NCBI GenBank assembly: GCA_943324165.2
Contig: CALPKO020000008.1
Location: 1-13,560, forward strand
Source of the DNA: Bdellovibrio sp. ZAP7
Lineage (GTDB): Bacteria; Bacteroidota; Bacteroidia; Flavobacteriales; Flavobacteriaceae
Length of the DNA: 13,560 bases
Reading direction: 5' to 3'
Shown: positions 7,070 through 13,227 of the stretch, one piece after another
Layout: each line of letters starts with the position of its first letter
How positions within the stretch are numbered: position 1 is the stretch's first letter
The notes under the pieces: generated by a model
Told to the model about the DNA's origin: nothing
Databases searched by the model: none
The model's input: only the letters and a program-made list of their open reading frames with translations
Translations under genes and position numbers: made by a program

Positions 7070-7477
7070 CTAAATTAGTTCATTACAACTCCAGTAATCT
7101 ACAAGTCGTTTAATTCTGTCCAGGTAATCATCATATTTCAATGGTTTTAAAATATATCCAGCAATGCCAATTTTATAGCATTCTAAAATATCTTTTTGAT
7201 TGCCTGAAGTTGTTAAAATAATAGAAGGTATGTATTTTAAAATTTTATCATTTTTTAAAATGGCAAGAAACTCTAATCCATTTAATTTTGGCATATTTAA
7301 ATCCAAAACTATAATGTCGGGAATATTTTCTTTTACTTTTAGTATCTGCAGTGCATCTTCACCATTATTGGCTTCTGTGATTTTGTGGTTTAATGCCAAC
7401 GCTTTTAAAACCCTTTTGAATTTCATTACTTCGATAGTATCGTCTTCGATTAGAAGTATATTTAGTGATTTTATCAT
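7070..7477 (-). CDS. Single-domain response regulator (CheY/Rcp1-like receiver)
   Basis: The 135-residue protein is a receiver domain with no output domain. It has the acidic triad E11/D12/D13, the phospho-acceptor D59 in IIVLDLNMP, T89/T90 in IILTTSGNQ and K111 in YILKPL. It lies directly upstream of the H-NOX gene with a 15-bp gap on the same strand. The operon also contains a kinase without a receiver and a lone Hpt, so this protein is well placed to act as the intermediate receiver, as Spo0F does in Bacillus. It could instead be a phosphate sink or act through protein-protein contact. The 74 bp upstream (7478-7551) show no recognisable promoter, so it may be transcribed from the gene before it. 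Confidence 0.92.
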   Translation of the reverse strand: MIKSLNILLIEDDTIEVMKFKRVLKALALNHKITEANNGEDALQILKVKENIPDIIVLDLNMPKLNGLEFLAILKNDKILKYIPSIILTTSGNQKDILECYKIGIAGYILKPLKYDDYLDRIKRLVDYWSCNELI

Positions 7478-7551
7478 TTTGTACAGTGATGTTGGTAAAC
7501 CTTTGAATTTGATAATAATTGCGGTACAGCTTATTTTTTCTTTTATAAAGA

Positions 7552-8247
7552 CTACATAAAGCCCAAAATTTCTCGCTTCAAATTATCGTATTCACCTTGC
7601 AGAATCAAACCATTGTCTAATAGTTTTTTATAATTCTGCAATTTCGCAAATAATTCGTCTTGAGTCAATTCTCCCATTCCTTTTTCATTTGCGTTTAAAG
7701 TTGTTGCTATTGGTTCTTCATACGAAGATTGATTATATATAGGAATAATTTCTGCAAAATTAGTAACTTCTTCGGTGGGCATTTCTTCTTCGGTTTCAAA
7801 TTCTTCAACAACTTCAATTGGAGTTATTAAATTTGGTGCATTTACAGTCGGATTTTTTAACAAATCCAATTGTTCTTTCGCAAAAGTATATAATTTCCGC
7901 GCTTGATTTTTAGGTAAATAATCAACGGTATGGGTTAATTCTGATTTCGTAGAAAATGTAAAATCAGAACCTAAAATTCCCTCTTTCACAAAACTTGCTT
8001 CAATATCGTCCCAATCATAATCCATAAACTCCATTGACAAACCTAAATTTTTTGGTTTGCATAAGATGATTCGTTTATTGGTAACAACAATACTTTCCGG
8101 AAGAATCGTTACAGCAGGTTTTTTTTGAACAGCAATGTATCCTATTTCTTCGTTGGACATAAGTAGATTTTCCAATTTAGAAGTTATTTTTTCTATTGCT
8201 TTTGGATCCTGGTCTTCGTTTAATATTTTTTTTAAATTGTCTATCAT
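7552..8247 (-). CDS. PH-like domain and SHOCT domain protein
   Basis: The protein has 231 residues. Residues about 30-130 look like a bacterial PH domain of the YokE type: a beta-rich stretch with SIVVTNKRIILCKPK, a DYDWDDIEASFVKEG segment and a final helix at about 114-130. An acidic, low-complexity linker follows (about 140-190). The last 33 residues (197-229; QDELFAKLQNYKKLLDNG, then GEYDNLKREIL) are a SHOCT motif, a short helical hairpin found at the ends of many proteins and thought to promote oligomer formation. No signal peptide is seen, so it is probably cytoplasmic. It is encoded 74 bp ahead of the receiver gene on the same strand and could be the first gene of the H-NOX transcript, but no function links it to that pathway. 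Confidence 0.72.
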   Translation of the reverse strand: MIDNLKKILNEDQDPKAIEKITSKLENLLMSNEEIGYIAVQKKPAVTILPESIVVTNKRIILCKPKNLGLSMEFMDYDWDDIEASFVKEGILGSDFTFSTKSELTHTVDYLPKNQARKLYTFAKEQLDLLKNPTVNAPNLITPIEVVEEFETEEEMPTEEVTNFAEIIPIYNQSSYEEPIATTLNANEKGMGELTQDELFAKLQNYKKLLDNGLILQGEYDNLKREILGFM

Positions 8248-8279
8248 TTATGTTGAACTTGTTTTAGTATCTTTCAATA

Positions 8280-8308
8280 CAAATTATTTTATGCTTCACG
8301 TTTCACAA
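8280..8308 (-). promoter_or_regulatory. Candidate Bacteroidetes promoter for the PH/SHOCT gene and possibly the H-NOX operon
   Basis: Read on the minus strand, a TTG (8306-8308) is followed after exactly 19 bp by TAATTTG (8280-8286), one base shorter than the Bacteroidetes -7 consensus TAnnTTTG. It ends 32 bp upstream of the ATG at 8247. It is the only promoter-like signal found between 8247 and the receiver gene. Confidence 0.35.
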
Positions 8309-8317
8309 AAGTAATGC

Positions 8318-8689
8318 CTAATCTTGGATTTCTAGAATTTCAGCTTGCATTTTTTTGGTCAAACTTTTGAAGACCAAATCGTAAGAGTGATTAATTAATT
8401 CGCAAATCATTTTGTCGGTAACATCACTGTTAAAATGGATTGTATTCCAGTGTGTTTTGCTCATGTGCCAGCCAGGGTTGATGGCTTCATATGTTGCTCG
8501 GAGCTCATTCGCTCTCTCTGGATCACATTTCAAATTGATACTGGCATTTTCATTTTCCCATTCTTTTAAGGAAGTCAAAGCAAACATTTTTCCTCCCACT
8601 TTAAACACCAAAGTGTCTTCATCAAAAGGAAAATGTTCCGTTACAGCTTTTTGAGAAAGACAAAATTCGTAAAGTTGTTGGATGTTCAT
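8318..8689 (-). CDS. MmcQ/YjbR family protein
   Basis: The 123-residue protein matches the MmcQ/YjbR family over its whole length: MNIQQLYEFCLSQKAVTEHF at the start, then FDEDTLVFKVGGKMFALTSL, INLKCDPERANELRATY and PGWHMSKTHWNTIHF. The family has a CyaY-like fold and is often annotated as DNA-binding, but its physiological role is unclear. It stands upstream of the PH/SHOCT gene, separated by 70 bp, and divergent from the aldehyde dehydrogenase gene. A perfect TAATTTTG box on the minus strand lies only 5 bp before the ATG, so a leaderless transcript is possible if that box is used. Confidence 0.87.
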   Translation of the reverse strand: MNIQQLYEFCLSQKAVTEHFPFDEDTLVFKVGGKMFALTSLKEWENENASINLKCDPERANELRATYEAINPGWHMSKTHWNTIHFNSDVTDKMICELINHSYDLVFKSLTKKMQAEILEIQD

Positions 8690-8726
8690 ATTTTCAAAAT
8701 TAATTAAATTTTATGAATTGTAGAAC

Positions 8727-8759
8727 TTGTTTTGAATTTAAAAAATGTTAATTTTAACA
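8727..8759 (+). promoter_or_regulatory. Candidate promoter with overlapping inverted repeat upstream of the aldehyde dehydrogenase
   Basis: TTG (8727-8729), a 19-bp spacer and TAATTTTA (8749-8756) fit the Bacteroidetes promoter pattern except for the last base. TGTTAA (8746-8751) and TTAACA (8754-8759) form an inverted repeat with a 2-bp gap directly over the -7 box, which could be an operator. The start codon at 8784 lies 27 bp beyond the box. Confidence 0.4.
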
Positions 8760-8783
8760 AAATTTTAATTTTATTCTTTTTCA

Positions 8784-10406
8784 ATGCAAAATCATATCTC
8801 TAAAAATCAGCTGTTTGATGTTTTTTCTTCTGTAAATTCTAAAGAAATCCCATTTATCAATCAAGAAGAATACTTGGTTAATGGAGCATTCAAACCTTGG
8901 AAGGGTCCTTTCAACGAAATCCATTCCGCTATTTGTAAACCATCAAACGATGAAAAATTAGAACGCATTTTAATTGGTAAAATTCCTAAAACTGGTTTAC
9001 CTGAAGCACTGGAATGTTTAGAAAGTTCCGAAAAAGCTTATGACAATGGTTTCGGAGAATGGCCAATGCTTTCAGTTGAAAAACGAATTCACCATGTAGA
9101 ACATTTTGTTGGTGAAATGCTAAACTTGAGAACAGAAGTAGTCAATTTATTGATGTGGGAAATTGGAAAATCTGAAAAAGATTCTGAAAAAGAATTTGAC
9201 AGAACCATAAAATACATTTACGACACGATTGAATCTTTAAAAAAATTAGAACGAAAATCGGCCAGTTTTACCATCGAAGAAGGTGTTATTGGTCAAGTTC
9301 GTCGATCACCACTTGGAATAACATTGTGTATAGGGCCATATAATTATCCGTTGAACGAAACGTATACTTTGTTAATTCCAGCCTTAATTATGGGCAACGT
9401 AATCATGTTTAAACCACCTAAGCATGGATGTTTGTTACACTATTGTTTGTCAAAAGCAATAGAAAAAAGTTTTCCTAAAGGTGTTGTGAACTATCTTTAC
9501 GGAAAAGGAAGTGAAATTGTTCAACCTTTAATGAATACCGGTAAAATCAATGTTTTAACTTTAATTGGATCGAGTAAAGTAGCTTCGGATATCAAAAAAG
9601 CGCATCCAAAAGTAAACCGTTTGCGCGCCATTTTAGGATTAGATGCCAAAAATCCAGCCATTGTTTTAGAAAATGCCAATTTAGAAAATGCAGTAGAAGA
9701 ATGCGTTTTAGGAAGTTTGTCATTCAATGGTCAAAGATGTACCGCATTGAAAATTTTATTTGTTCATGAAAACGTAAAAGATGAATTTATAAAAAAATTC
9801 TGTGAGAAAGTTGACGCCTTAAAATTTGGAATGCCTTGGGACGAAAAAGTGCAAATTACACCATTGCCAGAGGAAGATAAATTTAAGTATTTAAATGATT
9901 GTATAGCCGATGCAGAAAGCAAAGGAGCAAAAATCATGAATCAAAACGGTGCTGTTCAAAATGGATCTTTGTTTTTTCCGGCGGTAATGTATCCAGTTAG
10001 TGAAGGCATGAAATTGTATCGCGAGGAGCAATTTGGACCAATTGTTCCAATTGTTACTTTCAACGATTTGCAAGAACCGATTGATTATATGATAACTTCT
10101 AATTATGGTCAACAAGTGAGTATTTTTGGAACCGATGCAAAAGAAATTTCGCATTTAATTGATGGATTAGTCAACCAAGTTTCACGTGTTAACTTGAATG
10201 TTCAGTGCCAACGCGGACCAGATACTTTTCCATTTACAGGTCGCAAAGATTCTGCAGAAGGAACACTTTCGGTTTATGATGCACTGCGCTCTTTTTCAAT
10301 TAGAACTGTTGTTGCAACTAAAGAAAACAAGGAAAACAAGGCCATTATCAATGAAATTGTAACCGAAGGGGAGTCTAATTTTTTATCAACGAAGTTTATT
10401 TTTTAA
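8784..10406 (+). CDS. Aldehyde dehydrogenase, GapN-type (NADP-dependent non-phosphorylating glyceraldehyde-3-phosphate dehydrogenase-like)
   Basis: The 540-residue protein is a full-length member of the NAD(P)-dependent aldehyde dehydrogenase superfamily. The oxyanion-hole asparagine is N187 in IGPYNYPLNE, and the catalytic thiol is C319 in SFNGQRCTALK. The GQRCTxxK motif is characteristic of GapN enzymes, which oxidise glyceraldehyde 3-phosphate directly to 3-phosphoglycerate while producing NADPH. The EEQFGPIVP segment near the C-terminus is also typical. The residue aligned with the usual general base (Glu268 of ALDH2, 34 residues before the cysteine) is G285, because the canonical ELGGK reads GLDAK. 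The protein is longer than classical GapN by about 50-60 residues, partly at the N-terminus. It is transcribed alone. The substrate assignment is inferred from motifs only. Confidence 0.82.
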   Translation: MQNHISKNQLFDVFSSVNSKEIPFINQEEYLVNGAFKPWKGPFNEIHSAICKPSNDEKLERILIGKIPKTGLPEALECLESSEKAYDNGFGEWPMLSVEKRIHHVEHFVGEMLNLRTEVVNLLMWEIGKSEKDSEKEFDRTIKYIYDTIESLKKLERKSASFTIEEGVIGQVRRSPLGITLCIGPYNYPLNETYTLLIPALIMGNVIMFKPPKHGCLLHYCLSKAIEKSFPKGVVNYLYGKGSEIVQPLMNTGKINVLTLIGSSKVASDIKKAHPKVNRLRAILGLDAKNPAIVLENANLENAVEECVLGSLSFNGQRCTALKILFVHENVKDEFIKKFCEKVDALKFGMPWDEKVQITPLPEEDKFKYLNDCIADAESKGAKIMNQNGAVQNGSLFFPAVMYPVSEGMKLYREEQFGPIVPIVTFNDLQEPIDYMITSNYGQQVSIFGTDAKEISHLIDGLVNQVSRVNLNVQCQRGPDTFPFTGRKDSAEGTLSVYDALRSFSIRTVVATKENKENKAIINEIVTEGESNFLSTKFIF

Positions 10407-10413
10407 TTTTTAA

Positions 10414-10464
10414 TTTTCAGTTTTCATTCAAGTTTTTTTGTAAACAGCGAACGAAAACTGAAAA
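10414..10464. terminator. Bidirectional terminator between convergent genes
   Basis: TTTTCAGTTTTC (10414-10425) pairs exactly with GAAAACTGAAAA (10453-10464), a 12-bp stem with a 27-nt loop. T-rich and A-rich tracts flank it on both sides. It sits between the convergent aldehyde dehydrogenase and cyclase genes and probably serves both. Confidence 0.6.
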
Positions 10465-10468
10465 CTAA

Positions 10469-11221
10469 TTAATGAATTTTGTATAGAACGGGCTTGCTTG
10501 GACTAGCATCATTTTCAAAAGAAGCGATTTGCAAATTCAAAATATAACTGCCATCTGCGACTTGATTTTCAACATAAATCATTTCTGTAATGGTGCAATT
10601 TAATCTTGCATCACTATTTAAATGTTCGGTGTTTTTTACATTCCAAAATGCTTTGTGAGCTAATAATTTGCCTTCATCTTCTTCTCTATCAACACTTGGT
10701 AAATCAATCAGCAAATGTTGAATGCCGATTTCTCGAATATAAATCGCTGCCGCTTCGGTTAAATAAGCTGGATTGGAATTCGAATAATTCTTCGATTTTT
10801 TAGCGTCAGAATTAGGTAAAGTTCTAATAATTAAAGCTTCTGGAAATTTCCCATTCAAAAGATTTTCAATTTGATCTTTGGTAATAATTAAGTCATTATC
10901 TAAAATTGCGGGTTCAACAGATATTAATTCTGCAAAAAAGAAAAACTGTTTCAAACATTGATTAATGCTATAAAAATCATGTGTAATATGTCCTAAACAT
11001 TCGGTGTGCGTTCCGTGTCCGTGCGGATTAAAAAAGATGTTATTGAAATTGGTTGAACTTCCTTCACTCACTTTTCCAATCCAATCACCAAATTTCACTG
11101 GTTCAATTGCAGGTTTTTCAATGTACCACGCAATTGGATTTTCATTCGTATTAGACAAAGGAATGGAAATATCAATCGGATTTGATAAGTCGATTTGGAA
11201 GTTTTGGATTATTGCTTTCAT
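10469..11221 (-). CDS. Cyclase family protein (kynurenine formamidase-like metal hydrolase)
   Basis: The 250-residue protein belongs to the cyclase family (PF04199), which includes kynurenine formamidase and polyketide cyclase-like enzymes. The metal-binding motif is NPHGHGTHTECLGHI (H67, H69, H72, E74, H78), a variant of the usual HxGTHxDxPxH. A second family motif, LLIDLPSVDREEDEGKLLAH, lies at about 167-187, and the C-terminus carries the conserved GSYILNLQIA strand. It is cytoplasmic, with no signal peptide. The real substrate is unknown. Its start codon lies only 3 bp from the left inverted repeat of the GxxExxY cassette, so it and hemW were probably neighbours before that cassette arrived. 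Confidence 0.85.
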   Translation of the reverse strand: MKAIIQNFQIDLSNPIDISIPLSNTNENPIAWYIEKPAIEPVKFGDWIGKVSEGSSTNFNNIFFNPHGHGTHTECLGHITHDFYSINQCLKQFFFFAELISVEPAILDNDLIITKDQIENLLNGKFPEALIIRTLPNSDAKKSKNYSNSNPAYLTEAAAIYIREIGIQHLLIDLPSVDREEDEGKLLAHKAFWNVKNTEHLNSDARLNCTITEMIYVENQVADGSYILNLQIASFENDASPSKPVLYKIH

Positions 11222-11224
11222 TTT

Positions 11225-11262
11225 TTAACCGCAAGGTGCGCAAGGTTTTACGCAAGGTGCGC
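11225..11262 (-). repeat. Left 38-bp inverted repeat of the GxxExxY cassette
   Basis: This stretch begins TTAACCGCAAGG and contains CGCAAGGTGCGC twice (11230-11241 and 11251-11262). It matches the reverse complement of 11727-11764 at 30 of 38 positions without gaps. It starts 3 bp upstream of the cyclase start codon. Confidence 0.75.
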
Positions 11263-11269
11263 TAAGATT

Positions 11270-11647
11270 TTAAAGATTATTTACTACTCGTCTTATTCCG
11301 TTTTTAATCAAATTTACATTGAAATTGATTAACATTCCAAGTTTGCAATTAGTTAATTTTAAATAAGTTAAAAGTTGAGCAAAATGAATATCATTTAATG
11401 CTTCAACAGATTTTATTTCTAAAATAAGTTTATTTTCAACAATAATATCAATTCTATAGCCAATATCTAATCTCACTTCTTCATATACTATTAGTAGTGC
11501 TTTTTGTTTTTGGATAGCAAGGCCTGTTTTTTTTAATTCATAGAAAAGGCACTCTTCATAAGCGCTTTCCAATAACCCAGGTCCTAAATTTTGATGAACT
11601 TTCAAAGCACAATCAAACACGATTTTTGATAACTCATTTTCTGTCAT
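11270..11647 (-). CDS. GxxExxY protein (PD-(D/E)XK nuclease-like fold)
   Basis: The 125-residue protein has the family name motif GLLESAY (G24, E27, Y30) after KVHQNLGPG. A PD-(D/E)XK-like core follows: D67 in GYRIDIIV, and E77 and K79 in LILEIKS. A conserved QLLTYL helix starts at Q91. The fold predicts nucleic-acid cleavage or binding, but I know of no demonstrated function for the family. It is the only gene in a 540-bp block bounded by 38-bp imperfect inverted repeats and fits exactly between the hemW stop codon and the cyclase start codon. Its reading frame and active-site residues are intact, so it is not simply debris. Confidence 0.9.
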   Translation of the reverse strand: MTENELSKIVFDCALKVHQNLGPGLLESAYEECLFYELKKTGLAIQKQKALLIVYEEVRLDIGYRIDIIVENKLILEIKSVEALNDIHFAQLLTYLKLTNCKLGMLINFNVNLIKNGIRRVVNNL

Positions 11648-11726
11648 GACTTATTTTAACAACTATTCTTACTTATCACATCCAAGCGTTGAGCCTAATT
11701 ATATAATGCTTAAAATTTAATACCAT

Positions 11727-11764
11727 GCGAACTTAGCGTAAATCTTTGCGGCCTTTGCGGTTAA
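11727..11764 (+). repeat. Right 38-bp inverted repeat of the GxxExxY cassette
   Basis: Read on the minus strand it starts TTAACCGCAAAGG and continues with further CGCAAAG-like units. It matches the left arm (11225-11262) at 30 of 38 positions in inverted orientation. It ends one base before the hemW stop codon. Confidence 0.75.
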
Positions 11765-11765
11765 A

Positions 11766-12899
11766 CTAAACCAAATTTACTAAAAACAAATCACTTGCAA
11801 TTCCATCGCACAAAAATTTACCTTTTGGAGTGGGTTTTAAAATTTCGTTTTCTATAAAAAGAAAATCATCATTGATAAATTTCAAGGCGTGTTTGCGGAT
11901 ATATTCCAAATAAAAACTCCCAAATTCCCTTTCAATTCTGTCTAAAGAAATTCCCCAAATGGTGCGCAAACCAGTCATTACATATTCGTTGTATCGGTCT
12001 GTTTTTGTGAGGATTTCACTTTCAGACGGCAACTTGTTCTCGTCAATTGATTTTAAATAAGTGGAATTATTAGATACATTCCAACTGCGTTTTTCGCCAT
12101 CAAAACTGTGTGCCGAAGGCCCAATCCCGATGTATTTTTTCCCTAACCAATAGGCGGAATTGTTTCTAGAAAAGTAATTTTCCTTTCCGAAATTGGATAA
12201 TTCATAATGAATAAGACCATTTTCTTCTAGTTTTTTTACCAAAATAGAGAAGTGTTCGGCTGCAATTTCATCTTTTGGAGCAGCAATTTCTCCGTTTTCA
12301 ATCAGTTTTTTCAGAGCTGTTTTTGGTTCAACGGTTAAAGCGTAACTCGAAATATGAGGAATTCCGAATGAAAGCGCGGTTTCAATATTTTCGGCCCATT
12401 TTTCATTTGAAAGTCCCGGAATCCCATAAATTAAATCCACAGAAATATTGTCGAAATACTGCGTTGCAATTTGCAAGCATTTTTTTGCTTCCTCCGCATT
12501 ATGGGCGCGATTCATCATTTTCAAATCTTCTTCAAAAAAAGATTGAATTCCTATCGAAAGTCGGTTTATCCCAATTTTCGAGAGTTGAATTAAATATGCT
12601 TCAGATAAATCATCGGGATTGGCTTCGAGTGTAATTTCAGGATTTTGAGCTACATTATAATTATGGTAAACGGAATCAATCAACAATTTAATTTCAGGAA
12701 TTTGCAATCTACTTGGTGTTCCACCACCAAAATAAATGGTTTCAACAACTTCCCCTTGAAACTCACTTTTGCGCATTTCAATTTCTTTAGCCAAAGCAAT
12801 AACCATTTCCTCTTTTTTCTTCATTGAAGTAGAAAAATGGAAATCGCAGTAGTTACAAGCTTGTTTGCAAAATGGGATATGGATGTAAATGCCGCTCAT
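11766..12899 (-). CDS. hemW: Radical SAM family heme chaperone HemW
   Basis: The 377-residue protein is a complete HemW. It begins with MSGIYIHIPFCKQACNYCDF, whose CxxxCxxC cluster motif is C11, C15 and C18. It continues with YFGGGTPSRL (57-66), EANPDDL, INRLSIGIQSF and DLIYGIPG, and ends with the HemN-type C-terminal domain (GLRTIWGISLDRIEREFG). HemW uses a 4Fe-4S cluster and S-adenosylmethionine and binds heme to deliver it to respiratory enzymes; it is often mis-annotated as oxygen-independent coproporphyrinogen oxidase (HemN). The N-terminal IHIPFC and the extra Cys-poor spacing fit HemW rather than HemN. It sits between the GxxExxY cassette at its 3' end and the GTGTTCAG array at its 5' end. 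No link with the H-NOX genes 5 kb away is implied. Confidence 0.93.
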   Translation of the reverse strand: MSGIYIHIPFCKQACNYCDFHFSTSMKKKEEMVIALAKEIEMRKSEFQGEVVETIYFGGGTPSRLQIPEIKLLIDSVYHNYNVAQNPEITLEANPDDLSEAYLIQLSKIGINRLSIGIQSFFEEDLKMMNRAHNAEEAKKCLQIATQYFDNISVDLIYGIPGLSNEKWAENIETALSFGIPHISSYALTVEPKTALKKLIENGEIAAPKDEIAAEHFSILVKKLEENGLIHYELSNFGKENYFSRNNSAYWLGKKYIGIGPSAHSFDGEKRSWNVSNNSTYLKSIDENKLPSESEILTKTDRYNEYVMTGLRTIWGISLDRIEREFGSFYLEYIRKHALKFINDDFLFIENEILKPTPKGKFLCDGIASDLFLVNLV

Positions 12900-12905
12900 T
12901 GATTA

Positions 12906-13213
12906 GTGTTCAGATTTAAAAAGTATTCAGTGTTCAGTTTTTATTGTTTAGATTGAAAAGTGTTCAGTTTTAAGTTTTTTAGTGTTAAGTTTTTAATTTT
13001 TAGTGTTCAGTAATTTGGTGTTCAGTTTAAAAGCTTAAAGTTTTTGGTTTTTAGTGTTCAGTGTTCAGATTTAAATAGTGTTCAGCAGTAACTTTTTTAA
13101 TAATTAGTTAATAAAACTTTTAATTTGAGTGGTTTCAAGTATTGTTATATTTAAATGAAGACTAAGCAAATGAAGACTGTGACTGTATAAATGAGCACTA
13201 ATCAACTGAACAG
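12906..13213 (+). repeat. Dense interspersed array of GTGTTCAG repeats
   Basis: Eight exact copies of GTGTTCAG occur within 180 bp, starting at 12906, 12930, 12960, 13003, 13018, 13054, 13061 and 13078. Degenerate copies (for example GTGTTAAG at 12982) and AGTTTTTA-like spacers lie between them. One inverted copy, CTGAACA, lies at 13206-13212 near the end of the four-helix-bundle gene. A separate direct repeat, AAATGAAGACT, occurs at 13153-13163 and 13168-13178, and a 10-bp palindrome AGTGATCACT at 13212-13221. The 328-bp interval between hemW and the next gene holds no coding sequence. Confidence 0.75.
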
Positions 13214-13227
13214 TGATCACTTTATTA

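Noticed and set aside
7200..7559. Plus-strand ORF of 119 codons
   Set aside because: Antisense to the clearly coding single-domain receiver gene.
11766..12899. Functional link between hemW and the H-NOX operon through heme
   Set aside because: They are about 5 kb apart, separated by unrelated genes, and hemW is a general housekeeping gene.
12906..13085. CRISPR array from the GTGTTCAG repeats
   Set aside because: Repeats are only 8 bp, spacing is irregular (7 to 43 bp), and no cas gene is present.
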